Origin: Eubacteriales bacterium
GTDB taxonomy: Bacteria; Bacillota; Clostridia; Christensenellales; UMGS416
Direction: 5' to 3'
Length of the DNA: 46,822 nucleotides
NCBI GenBank assembly: GCA_028693155.1
Contig: JAQUVY010000003.1
Coordinates: forward strand, 6,195 to 53,016
Under the pieces are notes generated by a model that ran no database searches, was not told where the DNA came from, and saw only the letters and a list, made by a program, of their open reading frames with translations. Numbering within the stretch: position 1 is the first letter of the stretch; every line of letters begins with the position of its first letter. Made by a program: the position numbers and the translations under genes. This document shows, in pieces, positions 33,042-41,971 of the stretch.

Positions 33042-33652
33042 TCCTTTCTGGCGATTACGCCGTATAGCAAAATCCGCAGGGAACGGCGGCAGTGCTCCTC
33101 ATGTTCTTTGAGGGTGTTCTCGTCAAATCGTTTCATCTGGAACCGCGCGTTTACAAAATCCTGATATTCCCGGAATACCGTCACCACGTCCTCGACGGTT
33201 ATGCCCGGGCACAGCGTCGCGGATTGAAGCAGCGCCGTCAATACGGAAATGACCTGCGCGTCAAATGCGGCCGTGATTGGATCCAGAGCGGGCAGTAGAT
33301 GCGCCGGCGGGGTGAGGATGGTGCTGCAAAACACCCCCAGATAAAGAGGATGTTCCGCAAAAAAATGAATGCGCGCATCAAAATAACTTGCCAGCCCCTG
33401 CTCAAGGGGCACATTTTTTGCCGTCACAACGCCGTCAAGATAGGCGGTCAAGGCATCGTAGCACTGCGCGACACAAGCCAGATAAAGCTCGTCCTTGTCT
33501 TTGAAATAATGGTAAATAATCCCCTTGGAGAGATCACCCTCGCTGCAAATCGTGTTTAAGGAGGCTTCTCCATAGGTTTTTTCACTAAACTCACGAAGCG
33601 CGCTGTCAATGATCTTCCGGCGGGTCTGCGTGTTTTTTTCCTCTCGTTTCAT
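33038..33652 (-). CDS. TetR/AcrR family transcriptional regulator
   Basis: RRKIIDSALREFSEKTYGEASLNTICSEGDLSKGIIYHYFKDKDELYLA; overlaps MATE gene. Confidence 0.93.
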   Translation of the reverse strand: MKREEKNTQTRRKIIDSALREFSEKTYGEASLNTICSEGDLSKGIIYHYFKDKDELYLACVAQCYDALTAYLDGVVTAKNVPLEQGLASYFDARIHFFAEHPLYLGVFCSTILTPPAHLLPALDPITAAFDAQVISVLTALLQSATLCPGITVEDVVTVFREYQDFVNARFQMKRFDENTLKEHEEHCRRSLRILLYGVIARKE

Positions 33653-33676
33653 CCCATTGCACCTCAAAAAAATATC

Positions 33677-33725
33677 GACCATGCGGTCTATAATGTTCAG
33701 TGTAACAAAAATAGACCGCGTGGTC
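33677..33725 (-). promoter_or_regulatory. Promoter flanked by two TetR-type operators
   Basis: GACCATGCGGTC (33677-33688) and GACCGCGTGGTC (33714-33725); minus-strand TTGACC-17-TACACT between/overlapping them. Confidence 0.7.
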
Positions 33726-33826
33726 AATAATAATTTTGTGAGGCACTGCGTCGTTCCCCCGCGGCGCGGCATGCCCCGGGGAAAAATTTCACTGCCGCGA
33801 AAAAAATGCGGCGAAGGCTTAGCGCG

Positions 33827-34339
33827 TCAGCGGCGGGCCAGCGCGGCCACATCTTGAAGCAGGCGGGCGCGGGGCGTGCCAAGCCCCTCATGCCCGGCGC
33901 AGCGGCAGCGCTCATCGTTGAGCACGGCGGTCAGCAGCGCTTGAAAGCAGGTGTCCAGATCAACCAGCGTATCCCGGCGCAAAGCGCTTTCCCATGCCCG
34001 GTTGAGAAAGGCCACCTCCCGCCTGCCGTGGGTGCGGGTGCAGCGGGGCTCACCGGCGGCAGCAAAGTAGCGCTCAATCTGCGCAGAGGAGCAGCCCTCC
34101 TGCCGCAGGGTGCTGGCGATGCCGCGCATGACAGCGGCGGCAACGTCTTCCCAGGCGCGCGCCTGAAAACCCAGCAGCACAAAGGCGCAGCGGTTGGCGC
34201 AGTTCACCGCCAGCAGCGCGGGCAGCCCTCGCAGCGTGATGCCATGCAGATCCCAACAGAAAAAACGCGGGCAAGCCTCCGGATGGGGAGGGTTTGTCCG
34301 CGTTGCTTTTTGTAAGGGTATGGTGTATCCAAAGTCCAT
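33827..34339 (-). CDS. DUF6933-like hypothetical protein
   Basis: FFCWDLHGI..ALLAVNCANRCAFVLLGFQARAWEDV..IERYF..TRTHGRREVAFLNRAWESA, pattern recalled for DUF6933; start uncertain. Confidence 0.45.
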   Translation of the reverse strand: MDFGYTIPLQKATRTNPPHPEACPRFFCWDLHGITLRGLPALLAVNCANRCAFVLLGFQARAWEDVAAAVMRGIASTLRQEGCSSAQIERYFAAAGEPRCTRTHGRREVAFLNRAWESALRRDTLVDLDTCFQALLTAVLNDERCRCAGHEGLGTPRARLLQDVAALARR

Positions 34340-34410
34340 GTGTATAGAATAGCATAACCCGAAACCGTTTGCCAGCGGGGCAGACACCCGATTTTGGGCA
34401 CCCGCGTGCG

Positions 34411-35784
34411 TTACACCACGCGGATCCACTTTTTGCTTTTCAGCCGGAAGATGCACCATATGGATTTGATGGCCCAGTCGATCTTCAGCGCCACGCACAC
34501 CCAGAAGGCCGGCCAGTGCAGCACGATGCCGGTGAGGTAACCCAGAGGAACCGCGGCCAGCCACAAAAACAGCGCGTCGGCGATCATGAGGAACTTGGTA
34601 TCCCCGCCTGAACGCAGCACGCCCTTGGTCAGCATGGACTGTATCGTTTGGAAAATGACCATAAAGGCCACCGAGGCCATGATCTGGTAGGCAATGGCGG
34701 CGGTCTCCGGGGTGATGTTGTAGTTTTCGATGAGTACCGGGCACAGAGCCAAAATGATGAGAGCGGCACCAAGGCCGACCACCACGCTCAGCGCCGTGTA
34801 GGTCACGGCCTGGTGATAGGCCTTGTCCTTTTCGCCGCGCCCCAGCGTGTTGCCGGTTATGACCCCCGCCGCGTTGCACAGCCCCTGGTTAAACACGGTG
34901 GAAAGCCGTACGGTGGGTGCCACAATGGCGTTGGCCGCCACATAGCTGGCGCCGATGTGCCCCATGATGACCGCCACCATGCTGTTGCCCACGGCCAGCA
35001 GCGTATCCGAAACGATGACCGGGCAGCCGTAGCGAAAGAAAAGCTTCACCTGCGCCCAGCTGCAAACAAACAGATCGCGTACCCGATAGCCGATCTTTTT
35101 GTCGACGAACAAAAAGTAGCCGCCGATGATGGCCATCTCCACAAACCGCGCAATGACCGTGCCCAGCGCCGCGCCCTCAATCTGCATTTCCGGCGCGCCC
35201 AGCTTGCCGAAGATGAACACCCAGTTGAAAAAGATGTTGACGAAAAAGGCGATAATGGAGGTAATGAGCGGCAGCTTGACCTGCCGGGTGGAGCGCATGA
35301 TGATGGTCAGCGTCAGCGAGATGCCCATCATCACATAGGCCGCCGCGTTGATGCGGAAGTACAGCACGCCCTTTTCAATAATGGCCGGGTCGGGGGTATA
35401 CAGCGCCATCAGCTTATCGGGCATCAGCAGCGTTGCCGCCGTAAAGCAGCCTGCCAGAAATATGGCCAGCCACAGCATGATGGTGACGGTTTTTTTCAGC
35501 TGCGGCAGCTCCTGGCGCCCCCAGTACTGGGCGGTGAGCACCGCCGCGCCGCCGCCCATGCCCATGCACAGCACATGGTAAATGTTGATAAACTCGCTGG
35601 CCAGCGAGGAGGCCGACAGCTGCACCTCGCCGAAGGAGCCCAGCATCAGCGTGTCCATGATGTTCACCCCGATGGTGATCATGTTTTGCAGGATGACCGG
35701 TATCGCCAGCGTAAGCGTGGTTTTGTAAAAGCCCGGATCGGCGGCAAAAAGCCGCTTCAGCCAGTTCCCCTGGGTCGTCGCCAT
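34411..35784 (-). CDS. MATE family efflux transporter
   Basis: TLALPVILQNMITIGVNIMDTLMLGSFGEVQLSA-like N-term, multi-TM. Confidence 0.93.
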   Translation of the reverse strand: MATTQGNWLKRLFAADPGFYKTTLTLAIPVILQNMITIGVNIMDTLMLGSFGEVQLSASSLASEFINIYHVLCMGMGGGAAVLTAQYWGRQELPQLKKTVTIMLWLAIFLAGCFTAATLLMPDKLMALYTPDPAIIEKGVLYFRINAAAYVMMGISLTLTIIMRSTRQVKLPLITSIIAFFVNIFFNWVFIFGKLGAPEMQIEGAALGTVIARFVEMAIIGGYFLFVDKKIGYRVRDLFVCSWAQVKLFFRYGCPVIVSDTLLAVGNSMVAVIMGHIGASYVAANAIVAPTVRLSTVFNQGLCNAAGVITGNTLGRGEKDKAYHQAVTYTALSVVVGLGAALIILALCPVLIENYNITPETAAIAYQIMASVAFMVIFQTIQSMLTKGVLRSGGDTKFLMIADALFLWLAAVPLGYLTGIVLHWPAFWVCVALKIDWAIKSIWCIFRLKSKKWIRVV

Positions 35785-35919
35785 AACCTTCCCCCTCAGA
35801 CTGTTAGAATTCTACTAATTATAATTTGACATGCGGCAAAATGCAAGTGCCTATATGGTATATCTTTGTTGACAAAATGCGCGGGAAAGCTTATTGTGAA
35901 AGAAAAAGGAGGATCCCAT

Positions 35920-36720
35920 ATGGCGCATTTTTCCTGCAACTTTATTTCCTATACTTTGAACCGGGCGGTGGACATCAACGTGATCGTACCAACGTTGGCC
36001 GGGCCGGACATGCATGAGGGCTGCACCCATCAAATTACCGAAAAGTACCCTGTGCTCTATCTGCTGCATGGCGGCATCAACGATTACTCCACCTGGGAGC
36101 GGTATACCTCCATTGAGCGCTATGCGGAGGAACGCCGCATCGCTGTGGTGACCTGCTCCGGTGAAAACAACTGCTACATCGACACGCGAAACCCCGCCAA
36201 AGCCGGCGCTTTGCTGGGTCAGGGGGTGGATTACTATTCCTTTGTCTCGGTGGAGCTGCCCGATTTTGTCAGCTCCATGTTCCCCGTTTCCACCGATCCG
36301 GCGCACGTCTATATGGCGGGGCTTTCCATGGGCGGCTACGGCACCATGCTGCACGGCTTTACCCAGCCCGAGCGGTTCCGCGCGCTGGGCGTGTTTTCGG
36401 CCACGGCCAATATGGACGACATCACCCAGGGCTTTGACGAACCGGAAAAGTGGAACCTGTCCGCGCTGCTGAAGGCGGCCACGGCGCAGGGGAAAAAGAT
36501 CCCGCCCATGTACTGCGTCATCGGCGATCAGGACTTCATGTTTCACCTTTGGCCGGGGCATCTGCAGCTGCTTGAAGAGGCGGGTGTGGCCTGCACCCAC
36601 GAGGTGGTGGAAGGCTACGGGCACGAATGGGCATTGTGGGATCTGGAAGTGGCGCGTTTCCTGGACTGGATCCCGCGGGACGACGGCTATTACAAACAAG
36701 CCCCCAAACGGCGCATTTAA
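35920..36720 (+). CDS. Esterase family protein (esterase D-like alpha/beta hydrolase)
   Basis: YPVLYLLHGGINDYSTW, YMAGLSMGGYGTM, VVEGYGHEWALWD; RBS aaaggagg. Confidence 0.88.
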   Translation: MAHFSCNFISYTLNRAVDINVIVPTLAGPDMHEGCTHQITEKYPVLYLLHGGINDYSTWERYTSIERYAEERRIAVVTCSGENNCYIDTRNPAKAGALLGQGVDYYSFVSVELPDFVSSMFPVSTDPAHVYMAGLSMGGYGTMLHGFTQPERFRALGVFSATANMDDITQGFDEPEKWNLSALLKAATAQGKKIPPMYCVIGDQDFMFHLWPGHLQLLEEAGVACTHEVVEGYGHEWALWDLEVARFLDWIPRDDGYYKQAPKRRI

Positions 36721-36753
36721 GGCCGGGGGGCAAACACGAAGCGGCTGGGATTT

Positions 36754-37917
36754 TTAACCCCGCCGCTTTTCCTTTGCGGCTGCCAGCGCCGGGATCAAAG
36801 CCAAAAAGCTCACGCACCCTACCGCAGCCAGGCTGACGCCCACAGGAAAGCGTTCCGAGAGGAAGCCGGTGAGCAGCGGGCCTACAAACATTCCCAGCGC
36901 ATAGATGGACTGAAAAAAGCCCATGGCTGTGCCGCGTTTTTCGGGCGCGATGTCTCGAATGGCCAGGCCGGTGAGCAAAGGAAAGGTAAGGCCGCCGCCC
37001 ACGCCGGCGAAAAACTGCAGCAGAAAAAGCGCGGGAAGCGCGCGTCCCAACACAGGGATGAGCACCGTGCACAGGCCGGTCAGCGCCAGCCCGGCGGGCA
37101 GGCATTGCTCGGTGCGGAAGCGCTTGAGCAAAACGGCCGAGGCCAGCAGCGATCCGCAGAGCATCCCGCCCACGCTCAGCGCGGTGAGCAGCCCCAGTTG
37201 AGAGGCCGATGCGCCCAACGCCTTGGCATAGGTGGGCACGAAGCCCAGCGCCGCGCCCTGATTGACCACCTGAAAGAGGATGCCCACCGTGCTGACGAGC
37301 AGCAGGTGCCCGTTCAGCCCCACCTTGAGCAGCGCGGAAAGCCGCTGGGGCGGCTGCTCGGGCACACGCTCGGTCAGCCCCGGTGCCAGCAGCGCCGCCG
37401 CCAGACCCAGGCAGGCCGCCAGCCAAAACGCGGCCGTGCTGCCCAAAAGCTGCGCGATGACACCGCCCAGCAGCATGGCGCCCATTTGCCCCAAATTGTT
37501 AAAGACCATGACCCGTGCCATGGTGCGCGAGGCCTCTTGGGGCGTGTAATAGGCCGAAAAAAGCACGGTAAACACCACCCACACCGCGGCGGAAGCGCCG
37601 GCCAGCGCCCGAAACACCAGCAGCAGCGCGGGCGTGCGGGCCAGCGCCAGCCCCGCGGCGGACACCGCCCCCAGCGCGCAGCCTATCACCGCGAACAGGC
37701 GCCTTTTTCGGATGCGGTCGCTGAGCATACCCAGCGGCACGCGCACCAGCAGCTGAACCAGACCGTAAGCGCTTAAAATGGCGCCCACCCCTGCCGGGGA
37801 TGCACCCAGCGCCGCGCAGTGGGTGGACAGCAGCGGCTGATAGGCGTACAGCGCCATCCAGTACAGCGTGACCACCGTATAAAACAAAGCGATGCGGGGA
37901 GCGGATTTGCTGTGCAT
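36754..37917 (-). CDS. MFS transporter
   Basis: 12-TM pattern; LVRVPLGMLSDRIRKRRLFAVIGCALG. Confidence 0.9.
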   Translation of the reverse strand: MHSKSAPRIALFYTVVTLYWMALYAYQPLLSTHCAALGASPAGVGAILSAYGLVQLLVRVPLGMLSDRIRKRRLFAVIGCALGAVSAAGLALARTPALLLVFRALAGASAAVWVVFTVLFSAYYTPQEASRTMARVMVFNNLGQMGAMLLGGVIAQLLGSTAAFWLAACLGLAAALLAPGLTERVPEQPPQRLSALLKVGLNGHLLLVSTVGILFQVVNQGAALGFVPTYAKALGASASQLGLLTALSVGGMLCGSLLASAVLLKRFRTEQCLPAGLALTGLCTVLIPVLGRALPALFLLQFFAGVGGGLTFPLLTGLAIRDIAPEKRGTAMGFFQSIYALGMFVGPLLTGFLSERFPVGVSLAAVGCVSFLALIPALAAAKEKRRG

Positions 37918-37997
37918 AAAAACCTCACGCATGTTAAAATAAATTGTCTTATCAGCATACCACAACCATGGCGACACCGCCAAGCGGAGGGGACAAA

Positions 37998-39137
37998 ATG
38001 GAATGGAGCAAAATAACCGATTTCGGCGCCGTGGGAGACGGCGTTCATGACGACACGCCTGCTCTGGCGGCGGCCATGCAGGCAGCGCAGAAAAGCACAG
38101 CGGTGGTTTATTTCCCGCCGGGGCGTTACCGCATCCATCCCATACGGGTGCCGGGGCATATCACGCTTTTGGGCGCATCGGCCTGGGGGTACGCCTGGGG
38201 CAGAAGCGACCCGGCGGACGAAACCACGGCGGGCAGAGCCGTGTTGCTGGCCGCATCGGGGCAGGGCAACGCCCTGTTGGATCTGACCGGCGCAAAAGGA
38301 ACGCGCATTCAGGGACTGACGCTGCAGGGGGAGCGGCAGGGGCAGGCTCTGCACGGCATCTACATCAAAAACACCGGCTGCGAGCAAAACGTTACGGTTG
38401 AGGACTGCCGCATTACGGGCTTTTCCGGGTCGGGTGTGCGGCTGGACAATTCCTGGGTGGCCGCCATCCGCCGCTGCCTCATCATGAACAACGCGCAGGC
38501 GGGGATCGACTACTCCGGGGGCGTGGATGGTTGGATCATAGACAACCAGCTGGCTGCCAACGGTTGGGCGGGCATTTTTGCCGGCGGGTTTGACCCCACC
38601 CAAGCTGAAATGCCGCCCCAGGGGCGTGAGGGATGGTTTGGCACAGCCAGCATCACCATCACCGCCAACCGCGTGGAGTGGAACGCGTTGGGCGGCATTT
38701 TGCTGTATGATTCGGACAGCATACAGATCACCGGCTGCACGCTGGATCATAACTTCGGGCCAGGCGTGGGGCTGTGGCGCTGCCGCGCCATGGCCTGCAC
38801 AGGCAATATCTTCAGAAGCAACGGCGCCGATCGGCTGGATGAAAAAAGCACCCATCTGCTGCTGGAGAACTGCCGGGGCACGGCGGTGACGGGCAACAGC
38901 CTGTACGCCTGGATGGAGCGCACCGAGTATGCGCTTTTGGCACCCACGCCGTTTTACGGCATGGTGCTGCGCGGCCTCACCGGCAGCGCGGTGACGGGCA
39001 ACGCGCTTTTTGAAAGCGGCAGCAAGGAACTCGTTTTGGACGGCGGCGGCCACACCGACAGCGTCATCGCCGCCAACCCCGGCACCGTTCCCGACCTGTC
39101 CGGCCGAAGCTACCCCGGGCAAACGCAAAAGGAATAG
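37998..39137 (+). CDS. Right-handed parallel beta-helix / pectate lyase superfamily protein
   Basis: ITDFGAVGDGVHDDTPALAAAMQAAQ; repeated beta-helix strands. Confidence 0.88.
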   Translation: MEWSKITDFGAVGDGVHDDTPALAAAMQAAQKSTAVVYFPPGRYRIHPIRVPGHITLLGASAWGYAWGRSDPADETTAGRAVLLAASGQGNALLDLTGAKGTRIQGLTLQGERQGQALHGIYIKNTGCEQNVTVEDCRITGFSGSGVRLDNSWVAAIRRCLIMNNAQAGIDYSGGVDGWIIDNQLAANGWAGIFAGGFDPTQAEMPPQGREGWFGTASITITANRVEWNALGGILLYDSDSIQITGCTLDHNFGPGVGLWRCRAMACTGNIFRSNGADRLDEKSTHLLLENCRGTAVTGNSLYAWMERTEYALLAPTPFYGMVLRGLTGSAVTGNALFESGSKELVLDGGGHTDSVIAANPGTVPDLSGRSYPGQTQKE

Positions 39138-39227
39138 CCCGTTCTCAAAAGAATGCCTGTTATCCTGTGGCTGTTTTTGGTATGATACAGGAAGATTTCC
39201 ATCTTTCATTTATGGGAGGAATTCATC

Positions 39228-40313
39228 ATGGACAGAATTGTAAGGATCGGTATCATTGGCTGCGGCGGTATCGCCAACGGCAAACATATGCCCGCGCTGC
39301 ACACCCTGCCCAACGTTCAGCTGGTCGCCTTTTGCGACCTGATCGAGGAGCGCGCCCAAAAGGCCGCCGCCGAGTACGGCGCGCCGGACGCGAAGGTCTA
39401 CACGAACTATCACGACCTGCTGCAGGATGATTCCATCGAGGTGGTGCACGTGTGCACGCCCAACCGCTCCCACGCCGAGATCTCCATCGCCGCGATGGAA
39501 GCGGGCAAGCACGTGATGTGCGAAAAGCCCATGGCCAAGACGGCTGCCGACGCCCGGCGCATGGTGGAGACCGCCAAGCGCACCGGCAAAAAGCTGACCA
39601 TTGGCTATCAGCACCGCCACAAGGCCGAGAGCCGCTATGTCAAGAGCGTCATTGACCGGGGAGATCTGGGCGACATTTATTTCGCCAAGGCCTTTGCCAT
39701 TCGCCGCCGCGGCACCCCCAACTGGGGCGTGTTCCTCAACGAGTATGAGCAGGGCGGCGGACCCCTCATCGACATCGGCACCCATTCTTTGGATCTGACA
39801 CTGTATTTGATGAACAACTATAAGCCCCGCATGGTGGTGGGCACCACCTATAAGAAGCTGCCCAACCCGGACTGCGGCAACCCCTGGGGCCCGTGGGACC
39901 CGGCGCAGCACACGGTGGAGGATTCGGCCTTCGGCTTCATTGAAATGGAAAACGGCGCCACCATCATTCTGGAGAGCAGCTGGTGCCTGAACACCTGCGA
40001 GCCCGTGCAGGAGGGCAGCACCATGCTGTGCGGCACCAAGGCCGGCGCGCAGATCAAAAACGGCGTCACCATCAACAAGGACGAGTTCGGCCGGCTGGTC
40101 GACATTAAGCCCGAGCTGAACGCGGGCGGCGTGGCGTTTTATGACGGCGTGAACGAGACCCCGCCCATCACCGAGGCGCGCCGCTGGATCGACGCCATCA
40201 TCAACGACAAGGATCCGGTGGTGCTGCCCGAGCAGGCCTGCGTGGTTTCCGAGATCCTCGAGGCCATCTACACCTCCGCCAAGACCGGCGCACCCGTGTA
40301 CTTTAACAAATAA
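39228..40313 (+). CDS. Gfo/Idh/MocA family oxidoreductase
   Basis: IGIIGCGGIANGKHMPALH, VCTPNRSHAEISIAAMEAGKHVMCEKPMAKT. Confidence 0.95.
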   Translation: MDRIVRIGIIGCGGIANGKHMPALHTLPNVQLVAFCDLIEERAQKAAAEYGAPDAKVYTNYHDLLQDDSIEVVHVCTPNRSHAEISIAAMEAGKHVMCEKPMAKTAADARRMVETAKRTGKKLTIGYQHRHKAESRYVKSVIDRGDLGDIYFAKAFAIRRRGTPNWGVFLNEYEQGGGPLIDIGTHSLDLTLYLMNNYKPRMVVGTTYKKLPNPDCGNPWGPWDPAQHTVEDSAFGFIEMENGATIILESSWCLNTCEPVQEGSTMLCGTKAGAQIKNGVTINKDEFGRLVDIKPELNAGGVAFYDGVNETPPITEARRWIDAIINDKDPVVLPEQACVVSEILEAIYTSAKTGAPVYFNK

Positions 40314-40324
40314 GGAGAACCTTC

Positions 40325-41293
40325 ATGCTGAAAGTCGCAATGATAAGCAAGTGGCATGTGCATGCGCCTGAGTATGCCCGCCGCATTGTGGAGACCGGCC
40401 GCGCGCAGATCACCTGCGTGTGGGACGAGGACGCCGCCCGGGGAGAAGCCTGGGCAAAGGAACTGGGAGTGGACTTTGTGGCCGATTATGACGCGCTGCT
40501 GGCCCGCCCCGATGTGGACGCCGTTATTTTGGATACGCCCACCAATCTGCACAAGGATATGATGATCCGCGCGGCCAACGCCGGCAAGCATATTTACACC
40601 GAGAAGGTCATGTGCCTGACGGTGGCCGACTGCGACGAGGTGATCGAGGCGGTGGAGCGCAACCATGTGATTTTCACCATCTCCTTCCCCAAGCGCGCCT
40701 GGCCGTGCAATCTGTTCATCAAGGACGCCATTGACAAGGGCGTGTTGGGCGACATCACGGCGGTGCGCGTGCGCAACGCCCACGACGGCGCTTCGGGCGG
40801 CTGGCTGCCCGAGTATTGGTTTGACCCCGTCACCACCGGCGGCGGCGCCATGATGGATCTGGGTGCCCATCCCATGTACATCTCCTCCTGGCTGCTGGGC
40901 AAGCCCACCCGCATTGTTTCCATGTTTAACGGCCTCACCGGTCACGCGGTGGAGGATAACTCCGTATGCGCCATCGAGTTCGAGGGCGGTGCCATTGCCG
41001 TGAGCGAAACCAGTTTGGTGTCCCCCATGACGCCGGACACCTTTGAGGTGTACGGAACCAAGGGCGTGATCATCGTTACGGACAACCAGGTGCGCATCAA
41101 GACGGCTGACGACAAGGAGCACTGGCACGAGCCCGAGCTGCCCGCCGCGCTGCCTCACCCCATTGAGCAGTGGGTGACCTCCGTGCTGGACGGCGCACCC
41201 GTGCGCTACGGCACGGCCGAGGGCCGCGCGCTTACCCAGCTGATGGAAGGTGCCTATATCGCCCACCGCGAGAAGCGGGAAGTACAGTTCTGA
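40325..41293 (+). CDS. Gfo/Idh/MocA family oxidoreductase (atypical N-terminal motif)
   Basis: DTPTNLHKDMMIRAANAGKHIYTEKVM; starts MLKVAMISKWHVHAPEYA. Confidence 0.9.
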   Translation: MLKVAMISKWHVHAPEYARRIVETGRAQITCVWDEDAARGEAWAKELGVDFVADYDALLARPDVDAVILDTPTNLHKDMMIRAANAGKHIYTEKVMCLTVADCDEVIEAVERNHVIFTISFPKRAWPCNLFIKDAIDKGVLGDITAVRVRNAHDGASGGWLPEYWFDPVTTGGGAMMDLGAHPMYISSWLLGKPTRIVSMFNGLTGHAVEDNSVCAIEFEGGAIAVSETSLVSPMTPDTFEVYGTKGVIIVTDNQVRIKTADDKEHWHEPELPAALPHPIEQWVTSVLDGAPVRYGTAEGRALTQLMEGAYIAHREKREVQF

Positions 41294-41302
41294 TAAAAAT
41301 AT

Positions 41303-41332
41303 GCGGCGGCCCGCCCGGGTCGCCGCTTTTTT
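41303..41332 (+). terminator. Intrinsic terminator after oxidoreductase pair
   Basis: GCGGCG..CGCCGC followed by six T. Confidence 0.75.
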
Positions 41333-41348
41333 GTTCAAAGGAGAGGGT

Positions 41349-41900
41349 ATGGATTTATTGCTTGTCGTTTTTGCAGCACTGTTTTTAGCAACGTTGTGTT
41401 ATCTCCCCGTGGGTCTTATCATCCGGTGCCGGGCGAAGCTTTCCTTCCTGCGCCATGCGGCGTGGGTGTGCTTTGGGGCGCAGCTGCTGGTGGTGCTTTT
41501 TGCCACGCTGTTTTGGGGAGGGTTTGTGCCTCGCTTTGTCAGTGAATATCATCTGCTGAACTTGCGCCCCTTTGTGTGGGTCGCTCAAACCTATTCCATG
41601 GGGGCGGCAAAAATGGCCAAGCAGCTGGCGAAGAATGTGCTCATGCTGCTGCCGGCGGGCCTTTTGCTGCCGGTGCTCTTTCCCCGCCTGAGACGGCTTT
41701 GGAAAACCCTGCTGGTCATCGGGGTTTTTGTGTTGGCCGTGGAAACGGTGCAGTACTTCATCGGCCGTTCGGCGGACGTGGACGACCTCATCATGAACAC
41801 GCTGGGCGGCGCGGCGGGTTACGGTCTGTTTGCCCTGGGGAACCGCGTTTTTTCGCAAAAGCCCTTTTGGAATGCGCTTTTGGGCGAACGCGGTAAATGA
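41349..41900 (+). CDS. VanZ-like family membrane protein
   Basis: KQLAKNVLMLLPAGLLLPVLFP.....VETVQYFIGRSADVDDLIMNTLGGAAGYGL. Confidence 0.88.
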   Translation: MDLLLVVFAALFLATLCYLPVGLIIRCRAKLSFLRHAAWVCFGAQLLVVLFATLFWGGFVPRFVSEYHLLNLRPFVWVAQTYSMGAAKMAKQLAKNVLMLLPAGLLLPVLFPRLRRLWKTLLVIGVFVLAVETVQYFIGRSADVDDLIMNTLGGAAGYGLFALGNRVFSQKPFWNALLGERGK

Positions 41901-41901
41901 T

Positions 41902-41930
41902 TTGACGGGCTAAACGGAATCAAGTAAAAT
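41902..41930 (+). promoter_or_regulatory. Sigma-A-type promoter of amidase-cohesin operon
   Basis: TTGACG-17-TAAAAT. Confidence 0.75.
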
Positions 41931-41971
41931 AAACAGGATCCATTTTATTCTAGGCCTTGAGGGGGCGTCCT

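Noticed and set aside
34648-35829. 393-aa plus ORF antisense to MATE transporter
   Set aside because: Shadow ORF; composition biased to His/Arg/Gln, and the minus strand encodes a clear MATE protein.
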